DNA of 34,984 nt from Chromera velia (Eukaryota; Sar; Chromeraceae): the NCBI GenBank assembly GCA_018398765.1, contig JAHBMJ010001147.1, positions 1 to 34,984 on the forward strand, given 5' to 3'. The translations under genes and the position numbers were made by a program. The notes beneath the pieces were generated by a model. It was given only the letters and a program-made list of their open reading frames with translations, ran no database searches and had not been told where the DNA came from. Positions 10,449 through 20,199 of the stretch are shown here, in pieces; within the stretch, counting starts at the first letter, position 1; each line of letters begins with the position of its first letter.

Positions 10449-11320
10449 GGCACCCCCCCCTTGCCTACCTGCGTTCGCGTTTGAGTCATTTCTCGGTGAA
10501 GGAGGGACTTCTGTACTATGACCAAAGGAGACTGGCGATCCCGATGAAGACACTGCAAAGGCAAGTCATCTGGGAATGTCACGATTCTCCTTTAGCTCGA
10601 TACGTTGGAGTGGACAAGACTTACCGACGACTGGCTGCAGACTTCTTTTGGCCACACATGTGGAAGCGGGTGATGCACTACATCGCTCACTGCGATGTGT
10701 GTCAAAGGAACAAACCGTCGAACGAAAAGCCTGCAGGCCTTCTTTAACCACTCTCTGTGCCAGAGTCTCCCTTTCACAATCTCTCAATGGATTTCATTAC
10801 TAGTCTTCCGCCTGTTCAGTTCAAGGGAGAGGTAGTTGACTCGATCATGGACGTAGTGTGCAGGTTGAGCAAGTGAGCGATCTTTATTCCCACCAGAGAG
10901 ACAGCCGGAGCCCGAGAGACAGCACAGAAGTTTTTCGATGAAGTGGTATGTGAGTATGGCATGCCACAATCAATTATCTCTGATCGCGACTCCAGGTTTG
11001 TCTCAAACTTCTGGCAAACACTGTTCCACCTGTGTAGAACCAAGCTCAAGATGTTAACTGCTCAGTACCTTCAGACAGACGGACAGATGGAGATTGAGAA
11101 TCGGACACTTAAGCAGATGCTTCGGTGCTTTGTCGCAGACCATCAGAAGGACTAGCCTCAGCACTTGAAGATGCTTGCCTTTGCAGTCCACACGAGCGTC
11201 CACAAGTCGACTGGATTCACTCCCTTCCGTATCATTGAATGAAGAGATCCACTCACTCTCCCCAGTTTTCTCTGCCCCCACCCATCCTCACCTGAAGCTT
11301 CACAAGACTTAAAGGAGAGG
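10449..11320 (+). pseudogene. pol: Chromovirus integrase core, broken
   Basis: The frame is shifted by one base relative to RT-RH; the change maps to the C8 tract at 10453-10460. The N-terminal zinc-binding domain keeps one His and the CDVC pair but has ARY where a second His is expected, so the HHCC site is probably lost. The catalytic D-D-E core is visible as SMDFITSLPP, DRDSRFVSNFW and DGQMEIENRT. In-frame stops are at 10745 (TAA), 10874 (TGA), 11153 (TAG) and 11240 (TGA). The enzyme would insert the cDNA into the genome and make the 5-bp target duplication. Confidence 0.85.
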
Positions 11321-11875
11321 GTGGACATCGTTCAGGAGGTGAGAGACCGATTGGAGAGAGCGAGTGAGAGAGCAACACATTACTATAACCAGAAAAGAAG
11401 AGAAGAAGAATTCAAGCCTGGGGATTGGGTTATGGTCCACAGGAACTTCTTTGCCGGAGCAAAGACACCGGAGGGAGATCGAAAGAAACTTGCATATCTA
11501 TGGTACGGGCCATTTGAAGTAGACCGACGGGTCGGAAAGATCGTATATGAACTGGTATTTCCTGAGGGGGTCAGAAGACATCCAGTTCTCCACGTGGTTT
11601 GGTTGAAGAGGTATTTGCTACAAGAAGGACAGTCTAAAAAGAATCCTCCGCCGGTGCGCCTTCCACACTTCACTGAAGAAGAGCATGAAGTAGAGACAGT
11701 CCTCGACAAGAGGAAGATCGGTCGTAGTGTGGAGTTTTTGGTACACTGGAAAGGGGATTCAGAAGAGAATGCTACGTGGGAGCCATCAGAGAATCTTCTA
11801 AATGCTCGCTTGAAAATCAGAGAGTTCTTGGCGCGGCCTGGAAGGCCTCTCGGAGGGAGAGGGGGAAAGAAGTAA
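11321..11875 (+). pseudogene. pol: Integrase C-terminus with chromodomain
   Basis: An open segment in the integrase frame ends at the TAA at 11873-11875. It includes the GPY/F-type module (AYLWYGPFEV, then a region ending VLHVVWLKRYL). A chromodomain follows at about residues 124-178, with FLVHWKG and ATWEPSENL, the aromatic positions that read methylated histone tails. In chromoviruses this domain steers integration toward chromatin marks. The C-terminus is a basic Gly/Arg/Lys tail. This is the best preserved part of pol, although it belongs to a dead polyprotein. Confidence 0.9.
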
Positions 11876-12543
11876 GGAGACTAGGAATCAAAGGGAATGA
11901 ATGCATATGAGTAAATGTTTGTGCATGACTTTCTCTCACTCTCGTTCTATTCCTGAGGGGTCGCAGGAAGGACGGGGGAAGTGAGAATGAATGGATGAAT
12001 GAATGAATGCATGAATGAATGAATGATGCAGTTTTCTTCTCTCTGTCTTGTGACGACGTCTTCTCTCTCTGTCATTGTCTCTGCATCTTTCTCTGTCTCT
12101 TTCCCTATTTCTTCTCTCTCTTTTGTATGCTTTTTATTTGATTTTCTCTTTCCTATGTTCAGGTTTCCTTCTCAATGCCTTTCGCGCGCACATGCATGTA
12201 TTCTGTTCTCTTCTTCCATCTATCTATTTATTTTTCTTGCATCGTTTAATGCACGGAGTCACTTGTCTAGTGACTGAATGTGGAGCATCCAGTCTGAATG
12301 GGTGTTCTTCCATGATCGGCTGCATGAAGGGATCCATGCAAGCCGATACCTACTCATGTTGTTGGCCGTGGCATACCAACATGTCGAGGGATGTTTATGT
12401 GATGGGTCGTTTGCAGGTCGATTGAGATCGATTGATTCACTGCAGTCTCGTGTGTCTGGCCGTCAGTGAACAAATGTCTTGTCCAGCTGCATTTGATAAA
12501 AGTGTGTCCGTTCAGGTTTGACTACGTGTGAGGACACACGTCT
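11876..12543 (+). other. Chromovirus 3' untranslated region
   Basis: Non-coding between the pol stop and the PPT. It includes a (GAAT)n microsatellite at about 11984-12025 and a CT-rich segment after it. No envelope-like frame or other recognisable open frame is present. Confidence 0.7.
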
Positions 12544-12557
12544 GAGAGGGGCGGGCA
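12544..12557 (+). promoter_or_regulatory. Polypurine tract before the 3' LTR
   Basis: The purine-rich GAGAGGGGCGGGCA lies three bases from the 3' LTR start. It is the expected priming site for plus-strand DNA synthesis. A closely similar sequence occurs at the equivalent place in the second LTR element. Confidence 0.7.
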
Positions 12558-12560
12558 TCT

Positions 12561-12842
12561 TGTAGTACTGATGCCTGGCGCTGCCAACGTGTCATCGTTT
12601 GATTGTCATCGCCTGATTATCGCGCCGCCGCGTGTTTAACGCACGCGCTTAGTCTGCTGGCCTGCCTCAGTCTGCATATTTTTGCTGCATGCGTCTTTTC
12701 ACAAACTGACATCGGTGTTGTGATGTATTGTGGTTTATGGAGAAACAACAATGTCTAAAAGAAGAACCAAACGATCAGTTCTTTTGTACGTCCTATGAAT
12801 AGCTCTAGAAATCCTCCCTAGTTATCTCTTAGCAATCTTACA
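12561..12842 (+). repeat. Chromovirus 3' LTR (282 bp)
   Basis: The same length as the 5' LTR, with TG..CA ends, followed by the AGCTT duplication. At 12 of about 14 mismatched sites it carries T or A where the 5' copy has C or G. Confidence 0.95.
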
Positions 12843-12847
12843 AGCTT
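12843..12847. repeat. Target-site duplication, right copy (AGCTT)
   Basis: Exact match to 5471-5475. Confidence 0.9.
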
Positions 12848-13566
12848 TGTATAGTGTATATATAATCTTACGAACTTTATATCTGATTTTTTTGAAAAGT
12901 CGGGCTGAGTCCTAGACTATAAGTCCCGGCTGATTCATTTTTTTCAGGTAAAAAGTTAGCTGTGACCCGAATTTTTTTTTGCCCAAATTTTCACTTACTA
13001 GTTCACTTAATTATAATTCATTAATTAGGCTCATGATAATCCTCATGATTTAATAGGGTATAATAGTAAAGTAGGGAAACCTAACTAAATTATATAGCCT
13101 ACTAGATAGGCTAGCGGCAGCCTGCAGTCGGCATGTAAATTGATTGAGTCTGAATTCTTAAAGCCGGAAAAAAAAATTAGGTTCAAAAATTCCAAAGTTA
13201 CATATATATTATTATAACTTATACAGTCTTGGAAAAAAAAATTAGGTTCAAAAATTCCAAAGTTACATATATATTATTATAACTTATACAGTCTTGAAAC
13301 AACAATCTAGACAACAATGAACCTAGAAATGAACCACATGTTACACGGCTTATCAAGGCCTCAATATCTATGGCAGTAGTTCTGACGACCTCTTTTCAGC
13401 GTGCCTCGCGCTCTCATAGAAAACTTCCAGTCGTCTTCCTGCCACCGGCCCATTGATGAAGTCCGGTTCCTCCTTTCGCACATTGATGCACTGTCGGGGG
13501 AGATGTGCCGTGGCCAAGCGTCTTTATTCAAAGAGATCGTGTTCATATGAATTTCAGGTGGAGGAA
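12848..13566. other. AT-rich spacer and UAP 3' flank
   Basis: No gene is supportable. The left part is very AT-rich and carries the 65-bp tandem duplication listed separately. The right part, from about 13340, is more GC-balanced and probably includes the 3' untranslated region of the minus-strand UAP gene. Confidence 0.5.
13166..13295. repeat. Perfect 65-bp tandem duplication
   Basis: The 65-bp unit starting GGAAAAAAAAATTAGG occurs at 13166-13230 and again at 13231-13295, with no difference seen. Perfect identity in AT-rich neutral DNA implies a recent duplication, or an assembly artefact. Confidence 0.9.
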
Positions 13567-16275
13567 TTACGACACGTGCAGGGGTAACCTGAGCTCTTTG
13601 CCAGAGAACTCCTCGAGTCCCTCCCCCCCATAGGACTTCAAAGCCGAAATCTCAAGGCGCTTGCCCTCCTCAGCAGATGCTGCGGCATCCCCCTCGAAGA
13701 CAGCCCCTGCGGTCTTCAACCACGACTGGTGAAGAGACGCCACCATCGCAGCAGCAGACTCTGGAGAGTCCACACCGGTCGCGTTTTTCACGGGAGCAAA
13801 TTCCTCATCTCTGGGGACCTGTAAGACATTTAAAGAAGAATGAAACCAGTCGATATCCTTTATCTGGAGGAGGCTAGTACAGAAAAGACTGGAACGCCGT
13901 CTTTCAAACCTTCCGTACTTGACCTTCTCTTCTACGTCTCTCGCTTCCTCTGCAGTTCCTCGCGTATGCGTGGGTGTGGGTGGGGTGGGGGTGCAATTTT
14001 TTGACATCCACACGGCCTCCATTCCTCCAGCAATCCGTCTATCTTCTCCTGATGAAGATTCAATCCAAGATCTCGTCATACCTCCTTCCGAGCCACGCAT
14101 TGGAATGGAAGGCGACTGACCTCGAGGCCTGCCACCTTGTCTGCGAACTCGAAGGCGTCGAAGATGAACATCTCCAGCTTCACTCCGTTGGGGAAGGAGG
14201 GCTTCACAAGCTCGCCTGCAGGGGAGGAGCAGGGTGGGTGAAAGAAAAAAAGGATAGCTCACTTTCGAACACCAGTAGTTCGTTCAAAAGAGAAAGACTC
14301 GAGGCGTTGAAGGAGGCTTGATGAATCTGCAGATCAAATGCGGCGAATCTCACCGATAAGAAGGGAGGGGAAATGAACTTACAGAGGCTCATTTCCAGAC
14401 GATCCGTGGAGGAACGCTGTAGACGGAAAGGAAAAGATACTTTTTGAGCACAAAGAGTTTCGAGAGAAGGCCCAGGGCTCCTCCATCTGACCCTTCCTCC
14501 TTCGGGCCTTTGACTGACTTACCGGACTTTGGGTCGATGTGGGGGATTTTCTTTTCGGCCTTGTGGTAGAGTCCGTCCATCACCTGGTGGGGAGGAGGAC
14601 AGATAGCGAAAGAAAAAGAAAAACAAGTGTGGAGGCCCCTTAGGTGCATATTTCACTCCAGTAAGGCAGCGGAGAAAGGCCAAAGAAGCAAACCCTGTTG
14701 AAAAAACGGCATATGAAAGTTGAAAGAGACACTCAGAGAGAAGAGAAGAGAAGAGAAAAGAAGCGCCATAGATGGAAGCGTGAGATCTAGAGTTGAATCA
14801 AGAATGGTCAGAGATGAGGAGCGAGGAAGAAGAAGGCATGCGACGGGGCAATTGAATCTCCAGGAAGCCTTTGAAGGAGGGGGGCAGCAAAGTAGAATGA
14901 ATGAATGGACATGTGTGTACCTTTGTCGTAGCAATCCTTTTTGCAAACTGGAGTGTGAAGTAGTGGTTGGCAATGTTTCCGGCAGAGAATGCCAGATGGC
15001 CATCTGCCCCCTTGGCGGTCTTCTCCTCCTCACTCAGCTCACTGTACTCAACCACACAGGCTTTGCCCTTTCCCTCTTTCTCCTTCTCCGTCTTCACACA
15101 CATCACCCCAACCTTCTCCTCGGGGTTCGTTTTCTCAACGCATTTGTTTCCAACCTGCAGAAGGGAAAAAAAAAAGTCAAAGGTCTGGAGGAATCGAGTC
15201 TGTACACGTTGCACAGTCAACATGTATGTTTTCTTCTCGCTGTGGTTCTCCGTTTTCTTCTCAACTAGGTGAACCCCCCTCGGCAGAAATCAGTGAAGAG
15301 TTAAAGAGACAAAACAACAGAACAGATTCAGTGTGTTCACTGGGGCAGTTGTCTCTGCACACATTCGTTCTCTCCCTCTATCCATGTAAAAAAAAAAACA
15401 TGTGCACTCTCTTTCCATGAATTCTTCTCAAAATACTTTTCGGTGTCTCGGAATGAAAGGCAAGAAGGGGCAGGCGGACGACACAGAACCTCAACCCATC
15501 TATCTGCATTCGAGCTTCCTGCCAACAACACACACAGGTCCACAAAAACCAGAGACCTGGGAGGCAAAGAACCCACGGAACAGAACATCAAAATGAGTTT
15601 GTGCCTCTCTGTACGCAACACATCAGTCAATCCACTGACCTCGACCCCCAGCGTCTCACAGAACCCACAGAAGAGAGGATCTGCCACTTTCCCGAGAACG
15701 TTATCCACAGAGAACACATGGAGACCCGTCACGCCCTTCTTCTCAAGAGCCTCGATCAGCCCACTCTCCAAAAGCCCCTGCAGACATGAATGCGTTGTTT
15801 ATTTCATTCATACACCGATCGATCGATCTGCACGAGGGAGGCCCCCGATCAGCCGCCCGGCTTTCCAGGCTCTGAGAGTCCACTGCGATTTCTACCGACC
15901 GCTTGCAAACCAATATAATGTTCCCGAATAGAATCAATCTATGAACTGCCCAAGTGTATATGTCCATCCGCCAAAAAGACAAACAGGGACGGGCGCAGAA
16001 AGCAAAAAACCCCAAAAGACGACGCACGTCCAAGACGCCGGTTTTCCAATGAGAGAATTTCAAAAAAAAGGATGCAAACAGATCCCCATTCTTCAAGCAC
16101 GTTAATTTGTGAAAAAAAAGGAAAGAAAGAAAAGGGCCAACCTGGAAGATACCCCCATTTCCGTTCGGGGCCCTCGCAAGTTTCCCCTTCTCCTCCAAGA
16201 AGAGCCCGCCCTCCATGGTGAAGGCGGGGATCGTGGGCTGTTGGAAGATGTGCACCTGCACATTTCCGTCCGGAG

Positions 16276-16330
<55 letters not shown>

Positions 16331-17519
16331 CAGATAGATAGATCAGGCTGTTGTGAGATGTGGATCTGCAGACAGACAAAGTCTTGTTGCAATCGCACTT
16401 CTCCAGAGCTCGAGAAGAAGACTGAAGATGAAAAGTGCGATTCAAGGGGAAGGAGGCGACTAGTGATGAAAAATTCTTCTTGGAGTGCGGTGTTTGCTCG
16501 GCCTCAAGTGTACAGTTGCGAGCAAGAGGGAGACGCAGGTAGAAAGGCAGACGGTCAGGAGCGGGAAAAATCAAAAACAAGCAGCACCCCCCGCCTCACA
16601 CAGACACAGGGACAGCGAGAGAGGGGTGGCCAGGAGGGAGGAGCGGAGAGGAGAAGGAAGAAACGAGGTTCAAGCAGGGGAGGCCAGGATCGTGTGGCAA
16701 AGGGACGCAGGCGGCAAAAAAGAGAACGGGAACACGTAATCGAATCAAGGAACATTCTTAGAAGGCCAGAACCAGGGGGGTGGGAGAATGCTAAAGCGGG
16801 GACGGAATATGTGCGTCAGATACTGTAAAGGTCAGTCACTCTGTCATTTTTGTAACTCTGCGGCCAACCTGTGACTTGGAGAGGCCAAAGAATTTGTTGT
16901 CCTTGAAATACTTCTCTGTGTCGGTGTGGTTCAGGTCAGAGGTCATGACACAGAAGGGAATGGGGACGCACTTCTTCTTCCCCCCCTCAGTTGCCAAAGT
17001 CTGCAGACGCAAAATCCTCTCGCAGAAAATTTGGAAGAGACTCTTCTGAGAGATGGGACCGATGGGGAACATCCCTTTGGGCTTGTCTAGACCCAGTCGT
17101 GTCCCCTGACCCCCTGCCATGCACAGCGCTGCCAGCTGCCCCTGCCGGATCATCTCAAACCCCTTATCACTCCACAGCTTCTGCACTTCTGCAGAAGTAG
17201 AAGAGAGACGGCACACCCCGCAGCCTCCCGAGGGCAGAGCTTCTTCCAGTTTGTCTGTCGAGTCGAATGTGAGGAGAGTGGGAGCAGACTTATCCAGAGA
17301 TGCAGCCGCTGGAGGATTCCGCACGCAGGCCTCAAAGATGCCATCGAGGTCATCAATTTTGGCGTCCAGGATATCCTTCACAAACTTTCCTTTCTGCGCT
17401 GAATCCAGCTCGTCAAAAAAGGAAAACAAGTGACCGTTCTTCGACCCTTCCAGCTTCCCGCGGAGCTCCTCAATCTCCGCATCGCCGTACGTCCGTGCAG
17501 ACGACGACTTGCCTCCCAT
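13567..17519 (-). CDS. UAP1: UDP-N-acetylhexosamine pyrophosphorylase (seven exons)
   Basis: The enzyme converts UTP plus GlcNAc-1-phosphate (or GalNAc-1-phosphate) to the UDP-sugar, the last step of the hexosamine pathway. It acts in the cytosol, and no targeting peptide is seen. Exons, in transcript order: 17519-16869, 16255-16142, 15777-15640, 15154-14921, 14583-14523, 14215-14121, 13818-13567 (stop TAA). All introns are GT-AG and phases agree, giving 514 aa, within the usual family length of about 480-520. Visible motifs are the nucleotide-binding GGQGTRLG (136-143) with PKGMFPIG (147-154), MTS (192-194), PNGNGG (247-252), SVDNVLGKVADP from 278, FSAGNIANHYF (357-367), PNGVKLEMFIFD from 408, and APVKNA near 439. 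No frameshift or missing core motif is seen. The fifth exon is only 61 nt. The start ATG opens a short N-terminus typical of eukaryotic UAP. Confidence 0.93.
16278..16343. repeat. (CA)n(TA)n microsatellite in UAP intron 1
   Basis: CA dinucleotides switch to TA, then to a short GATA run. The tract lies about 20 bases upstream, in the transcript sense, of the splice acceptor of exon 2, so it forms part of the region where the branch point would be. Confidence 0.9.
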
Positions 17520-18062
17520 TGCCTCGACGTACCAAGCAAAAAGGAAACAGGACTTCTACCCAACGCCGATGAGAGCGATCGCACACCGATCTGCACAAAA
17601 AAAGCCCGCACAAGACAGCCTAGCTAACAAACCAGTGATTCAAATCGAGGGGTTCTTAATTGTCCCTTGAAGCACAATTAACCAGCCGAATCAAAAGTGA
17701 AGACGCCTTGAGGATTCTCGAAGATTCTCATGCAAAGCACGAGGAAATGAATCACGAATTTTCGGCGGCGCGCGCCGGCCGCGGGTACGCGCGTATATAC
17801 ATTGGCGGCGCATATTTGGCGCCGCCGCAAGGAGCCTCCTCGTCCCCGCGCGCGAGGGCCCGACCAAAGAATCGCGCGGTCCCGAAAAGCGAATTCACCA
17901 AGACAACAGCGACCACCGCGATTTTCACTCAACGACTTCTCGGCTGAGTACTAAGGGAGGAACCGAGTGTGACAGATTGACTCACCAACGGTTACGAGAA
18001 GTCAGCAAGGAAACTTTTGCTTCGACCCTTTGTGGCTCCAAGAGTCGAGGTTTCCTTTTAAA
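17520..18062. promoter_or_regulatory. Divergent promoter region between UAP and LHC genes
   Basis: The two ATGs lie 543 bases apart and point away from each other. The middle (about 17760-17890) is rich in GC and CpG, with GGCGGCGCGCGCC and a nearby TATATACATTGGCGGCG. TATATA here could serve as a core element. A shared or bidirectional promoter is inferred from the geometry; no transcription start can be placed from sequence alone. Confidence 0.45.
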
Positions 18063-20181
18063 ATGAAGTTCGCCGCTGCTCTCGCCGTTGCCGGTGCCGT
18101 CTCCTCGGTCGAGGCCTTCCAGCTCCGCCCAGTCTCCAGGTCAGTATAGAGGGCTTGCATCGATGCACAGTGCCATTCGATTGGCGCCTTCAAAAACTTC
18201 GACTATCCACTTGGGGCACATGCTCTGTCGCATTGTGCAAGGACGCTTACGTGATTTTTGCTTTCTTTCTGAAAGAGTCCTCGCACTATCTGCCTTGGGC
18301 TCCTTCGTGAACAGTGTCCAAGCTCCTTCCACTCATTCCATCTTTCTGTTCAGTCAGAGGGGGAAAACATGAAAGACCAGTTGGTTTGTGTTTCTGTCCA
18401 GTGAGAAGGGGCGAAGAGAAGAACACAGAGGCTGCGTTTCGTTCTTTCAATGAAACTTGCCCCCCCGTCCCTCCCATTCTGTCTGTTGAGTGGGAGGGAG
18501 GGAGAACAAAAGCCCACGTGGTCCCTGTGTGTATCTCCAGTAAGTAGGAGAGAAGAAAATACCCTTTCTTTGTAACTGTATGTGCAGAGGCTCGGTCAAG
18601 GCTACCAGCCCTTCCACCCCTCTCCAAGGCAAAATCGATGAGGCTGAGGGTGCCGGTGTGTTCGGCTTCCCCGGATTCCCTACCCTGAACCCCTACAGGT
18701 CAGATTGGGGCTATGCAAGAGACGGGGGAATGTCTTTTTTTCGCTTTGTTTTAATCAGGCAGGTCATCTTTCTCCTGAATCCCATTCCTCCCTTTGTCCT
18801 TCTCTCTGAATCACGTGTTTCCTTTTGTTGTTCTCCCTGAACCCCTACCTGCCTGCAGATTCGATTCCGAGGACGATCCCAAGTTCAAGCAGCTGCGCCT
18901 CCAGGGTAAGTAGGCCTCCGGGCAGTCAGTCAGACAGATGATTGGCCGGTTGTCGTGTCAGTCAGGTAGGCAGGCAGGCAGGCAGGCAGGCAGAGAGACA
19001 ACCCCTCACACAGGTAGACAGTCAGGTAGACAGTCAGAGAAGCACTCAGCTACACAGACAGGCAATGGGTCGGACAAACCAGTCAGAAAGCCAGTGAGAG
19101 AATCAGTCAGACAGGCCGTCAGGTCCTCAGTCAGCTTTTCCGTCACGTCGATCGGTCAGTTGGTCACTCCGTCAGTCGGTCTTGCAGTGAGACCGTCAAC
19201 TTACTCCGTCAGATAGATGCACAGGCAGACAGCCAGATCCTTTTGTCCTCGTTCACGGGGGTGGACTGCATTCAATTTCTTTTGTTGGCACCCCTTGCAC
19301 TTCGTGCATGTGCATTCATACAATGCGCATGCAGCTGAAGAACGGCCGATTCGCACGGGCGGAAGCGATCCATCCATCCAGTCCATACCCAATGGACATA
19401 CATGTATACACATGCATCGATCATGCATTTCTGTATGTGTGCAGAGTTGAAGAATGGCCGTCTGGCCATGCTTGGCGTGACTGGAGCTGGGGTCGTCCAG
19501 TCTGGTTTCACTTTCCCCGGTGTGCCTGCGTTTGCTGATGTTGGTGCGACTTTCACTCCTGAGGAATTCGGAAAGCTTCCTTTCTTCGGATGGATCCAGA
19601 TTCTTCTTTTCGTTACTCTTCTTGACAGATTCATTTTCAAGCAGGATGACCCCGATGAGATTGCACAGGTCAGATTTAATCTACGTGAACTCATTCTTTC
19701 TGGTGGAGTATTCCATGCAGCCAAAAACGTTTTCTTTTTTTTTCGCTTGGCAGATCTGTTCTTGAAGCAAGATGACCGCGGTGAGACAGCGCAGGTAGAG
19801 AAGGGCGTTGAGGCCCATTCTCCGCATCCCAAAACGCTTTCACCCACCGTGCCGCATGCATGGATGCAACACTCGTTCCTGGCTGTGCATGTGCGTGCAG
19901 GGAATCTACTACAACGTCCCTACCGACCCCGAGGAGTACAAGGCCCTTCGTAACAAGGAACTCAACAACGGACGTGTTGCCATGGTTGCATTCCTTGCCC
20001 TGCTGACGCACGCAGGAACTCAGAAATTCCCCAACTGGCCCTACCACGCCATTCCTCTTGTTGACGGCACTCCCTTCCCCGGCCTCGGGTAAGCATTTCA
20101 GCGAGAATTAAGAGGAGAGAAGGTGACAGAAGCAGAGAGGGGCGACTCGCTGTGTGCATCCGCAGAGTGCTGAAATTTTAA
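18063..20181 (+). CDS. Light-harvesting chlorophyll-binding protein (six exons)
   Basis: Exons are 18063-18139, 18588-18698, 18859-18905, 19445-19668, 19901-20088 and 20166-20181 (stop TAA). All introns are GT-AG and phase-consistent, giving 220 aa. The N-terminus is a hydrophobic Ala/Val-rich signal peptide ending VEA, followed by Phe-19 and a Ser/Thr/Arg-containing stretch. This is the bipartite presequence expected for import into a plastid bounded by extra membranes. Helix one starts [11 protein letters not shown] (79-89) and helix three starts [12 protein letters not shown] (173-184). These are the paired E-x-x-N-x-R chlorophyll-ligand motifs of the LHC superfamily, with a hydrophobic middle helix at about 126-139. 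It would bind chlorophyll and carotenoids in the thylakoid antenna. The sequence could belong to the FCP/LHCR-like groups; I cannot assign a subclass. The introns flanking exon 4 carry degenerate second copies of its ends. Confidence 0.92.
18936..19215. repeat. CAGT/CAGG/CAGA repeat array in LHC intron 3
   Basis: The stretch is built from CAGTCAG, AGGC (seven uninterrupted copies near 18964-18992) and CAGACAG units, decaying toward TCCGTCAG variants. It resembles the GACT repeat at the left window edge. Confidence 0.8.
19335..19355 (+). pseudogene. Ghost copy of the start of LHC exon 4
   Basis: GCATGCAG followed by CTGAAGAACGGCCGATTCGC reads LKNGRFA and mirrors the real acceptor and exon start 110 bases downstream (GTGCAG, then AGTTGAAGAATGGCCGTCTGGC). 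In the phase required by exon 3 it would not encode this peptide, so it looks like a decayed duplicate and not a usable exon. Confidence 0.55.
19754..19794 (+). pseudogene. Ghost copy of the end of LHC exon 4
   Basis: A 41-nt segment bounded by GGCAG and GTAGAG encodes [14 protein letters not shown]. It closely matches the real end of exon 4 ([15 protein letters not shown] followed by GTCAG). Spliced after exon 4 it would be out of frame: 41 nt is not a multiple of three, and the reading begins with a stop. It happens to share the exon 4 frame across an intron that lacks stops. A decayed partial exon duplication is the best reading. Confidence 0.6.
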
Positions 20182-20196
20182 CTTGCCGGGGCAAGC
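20182..20196 (+). other. Small hairpin directly after the LHC stop codon
   Basis: CTTGCCGGGGCAAG folds into a five- to six-base-pair GC-containing stem. It begins on the base after the TAA. Its role, if any, is unknown; it is too small to call a defined regulatory element. Confidence 0.35.
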
Positions 20197-20199
20197 GAT

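Larger units (their letters stand above)
5476..12842 (+). mobile_element. Ty3/gypsy chromovirus, structurally complete but coding-dead
   Basis: The element is 7,367 bp, including a later 975-bp insertion. It starts TGTAG and ends TTACA. Its LTRs are both 282 bp, and it is flanked by the 5-bp duplication AGCTT at 5471-5475 and 12843-12847. Internal order is PBS, gag (zinc knuckle), protease, reverse transcriptase, RNase H, integrase, chromodomain, PPT. Integrase after RT-RH defines Ty3/gypsy, and the C-terminal chromodomain defines the chromovirus branch. Apart from one frameshift at a C tract near 10452 and the DNA-transposon insertion, gag through the chromodomain shares one frame from the ATG at 5980 to the TAA at 11873. 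The ancestor was therefore probably a single polyprotein of about 1,640 residues. In-frame stops begin at 6103, 6826, 6889, 6961, 7639, 9657, 9699, 9705, 9930, 9996, 10446, 10745, 10874, 11153 and 11240. Confidence 0.95.

Noticed and set aside
5980-11875. Stop-codon reassignment (TAG or TGA read as amino acids) as the reason for the broken gag-pol
   Set aside because: TAG, TGA and TAA all occur in the frame, and TAG or TAA properly ends the secreted-protein, UAP and LHC genes. There is also a frameshift. Mutation explains everything.
13567-14262. A single 231-codon last exon for UAP
   Set aside because: Only the part from 13818 down fits the family. The upstream part is intron, with exon 6 in another frame at 14121-14215.
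19402-19953. A single continuous 183-codon LHC exon
   Set aside because: It reads through the GTCAG donor at 19669 and enters the next exon in the wrong frame. Splicing restores ELNNGRVAM and a normal C-terminus.
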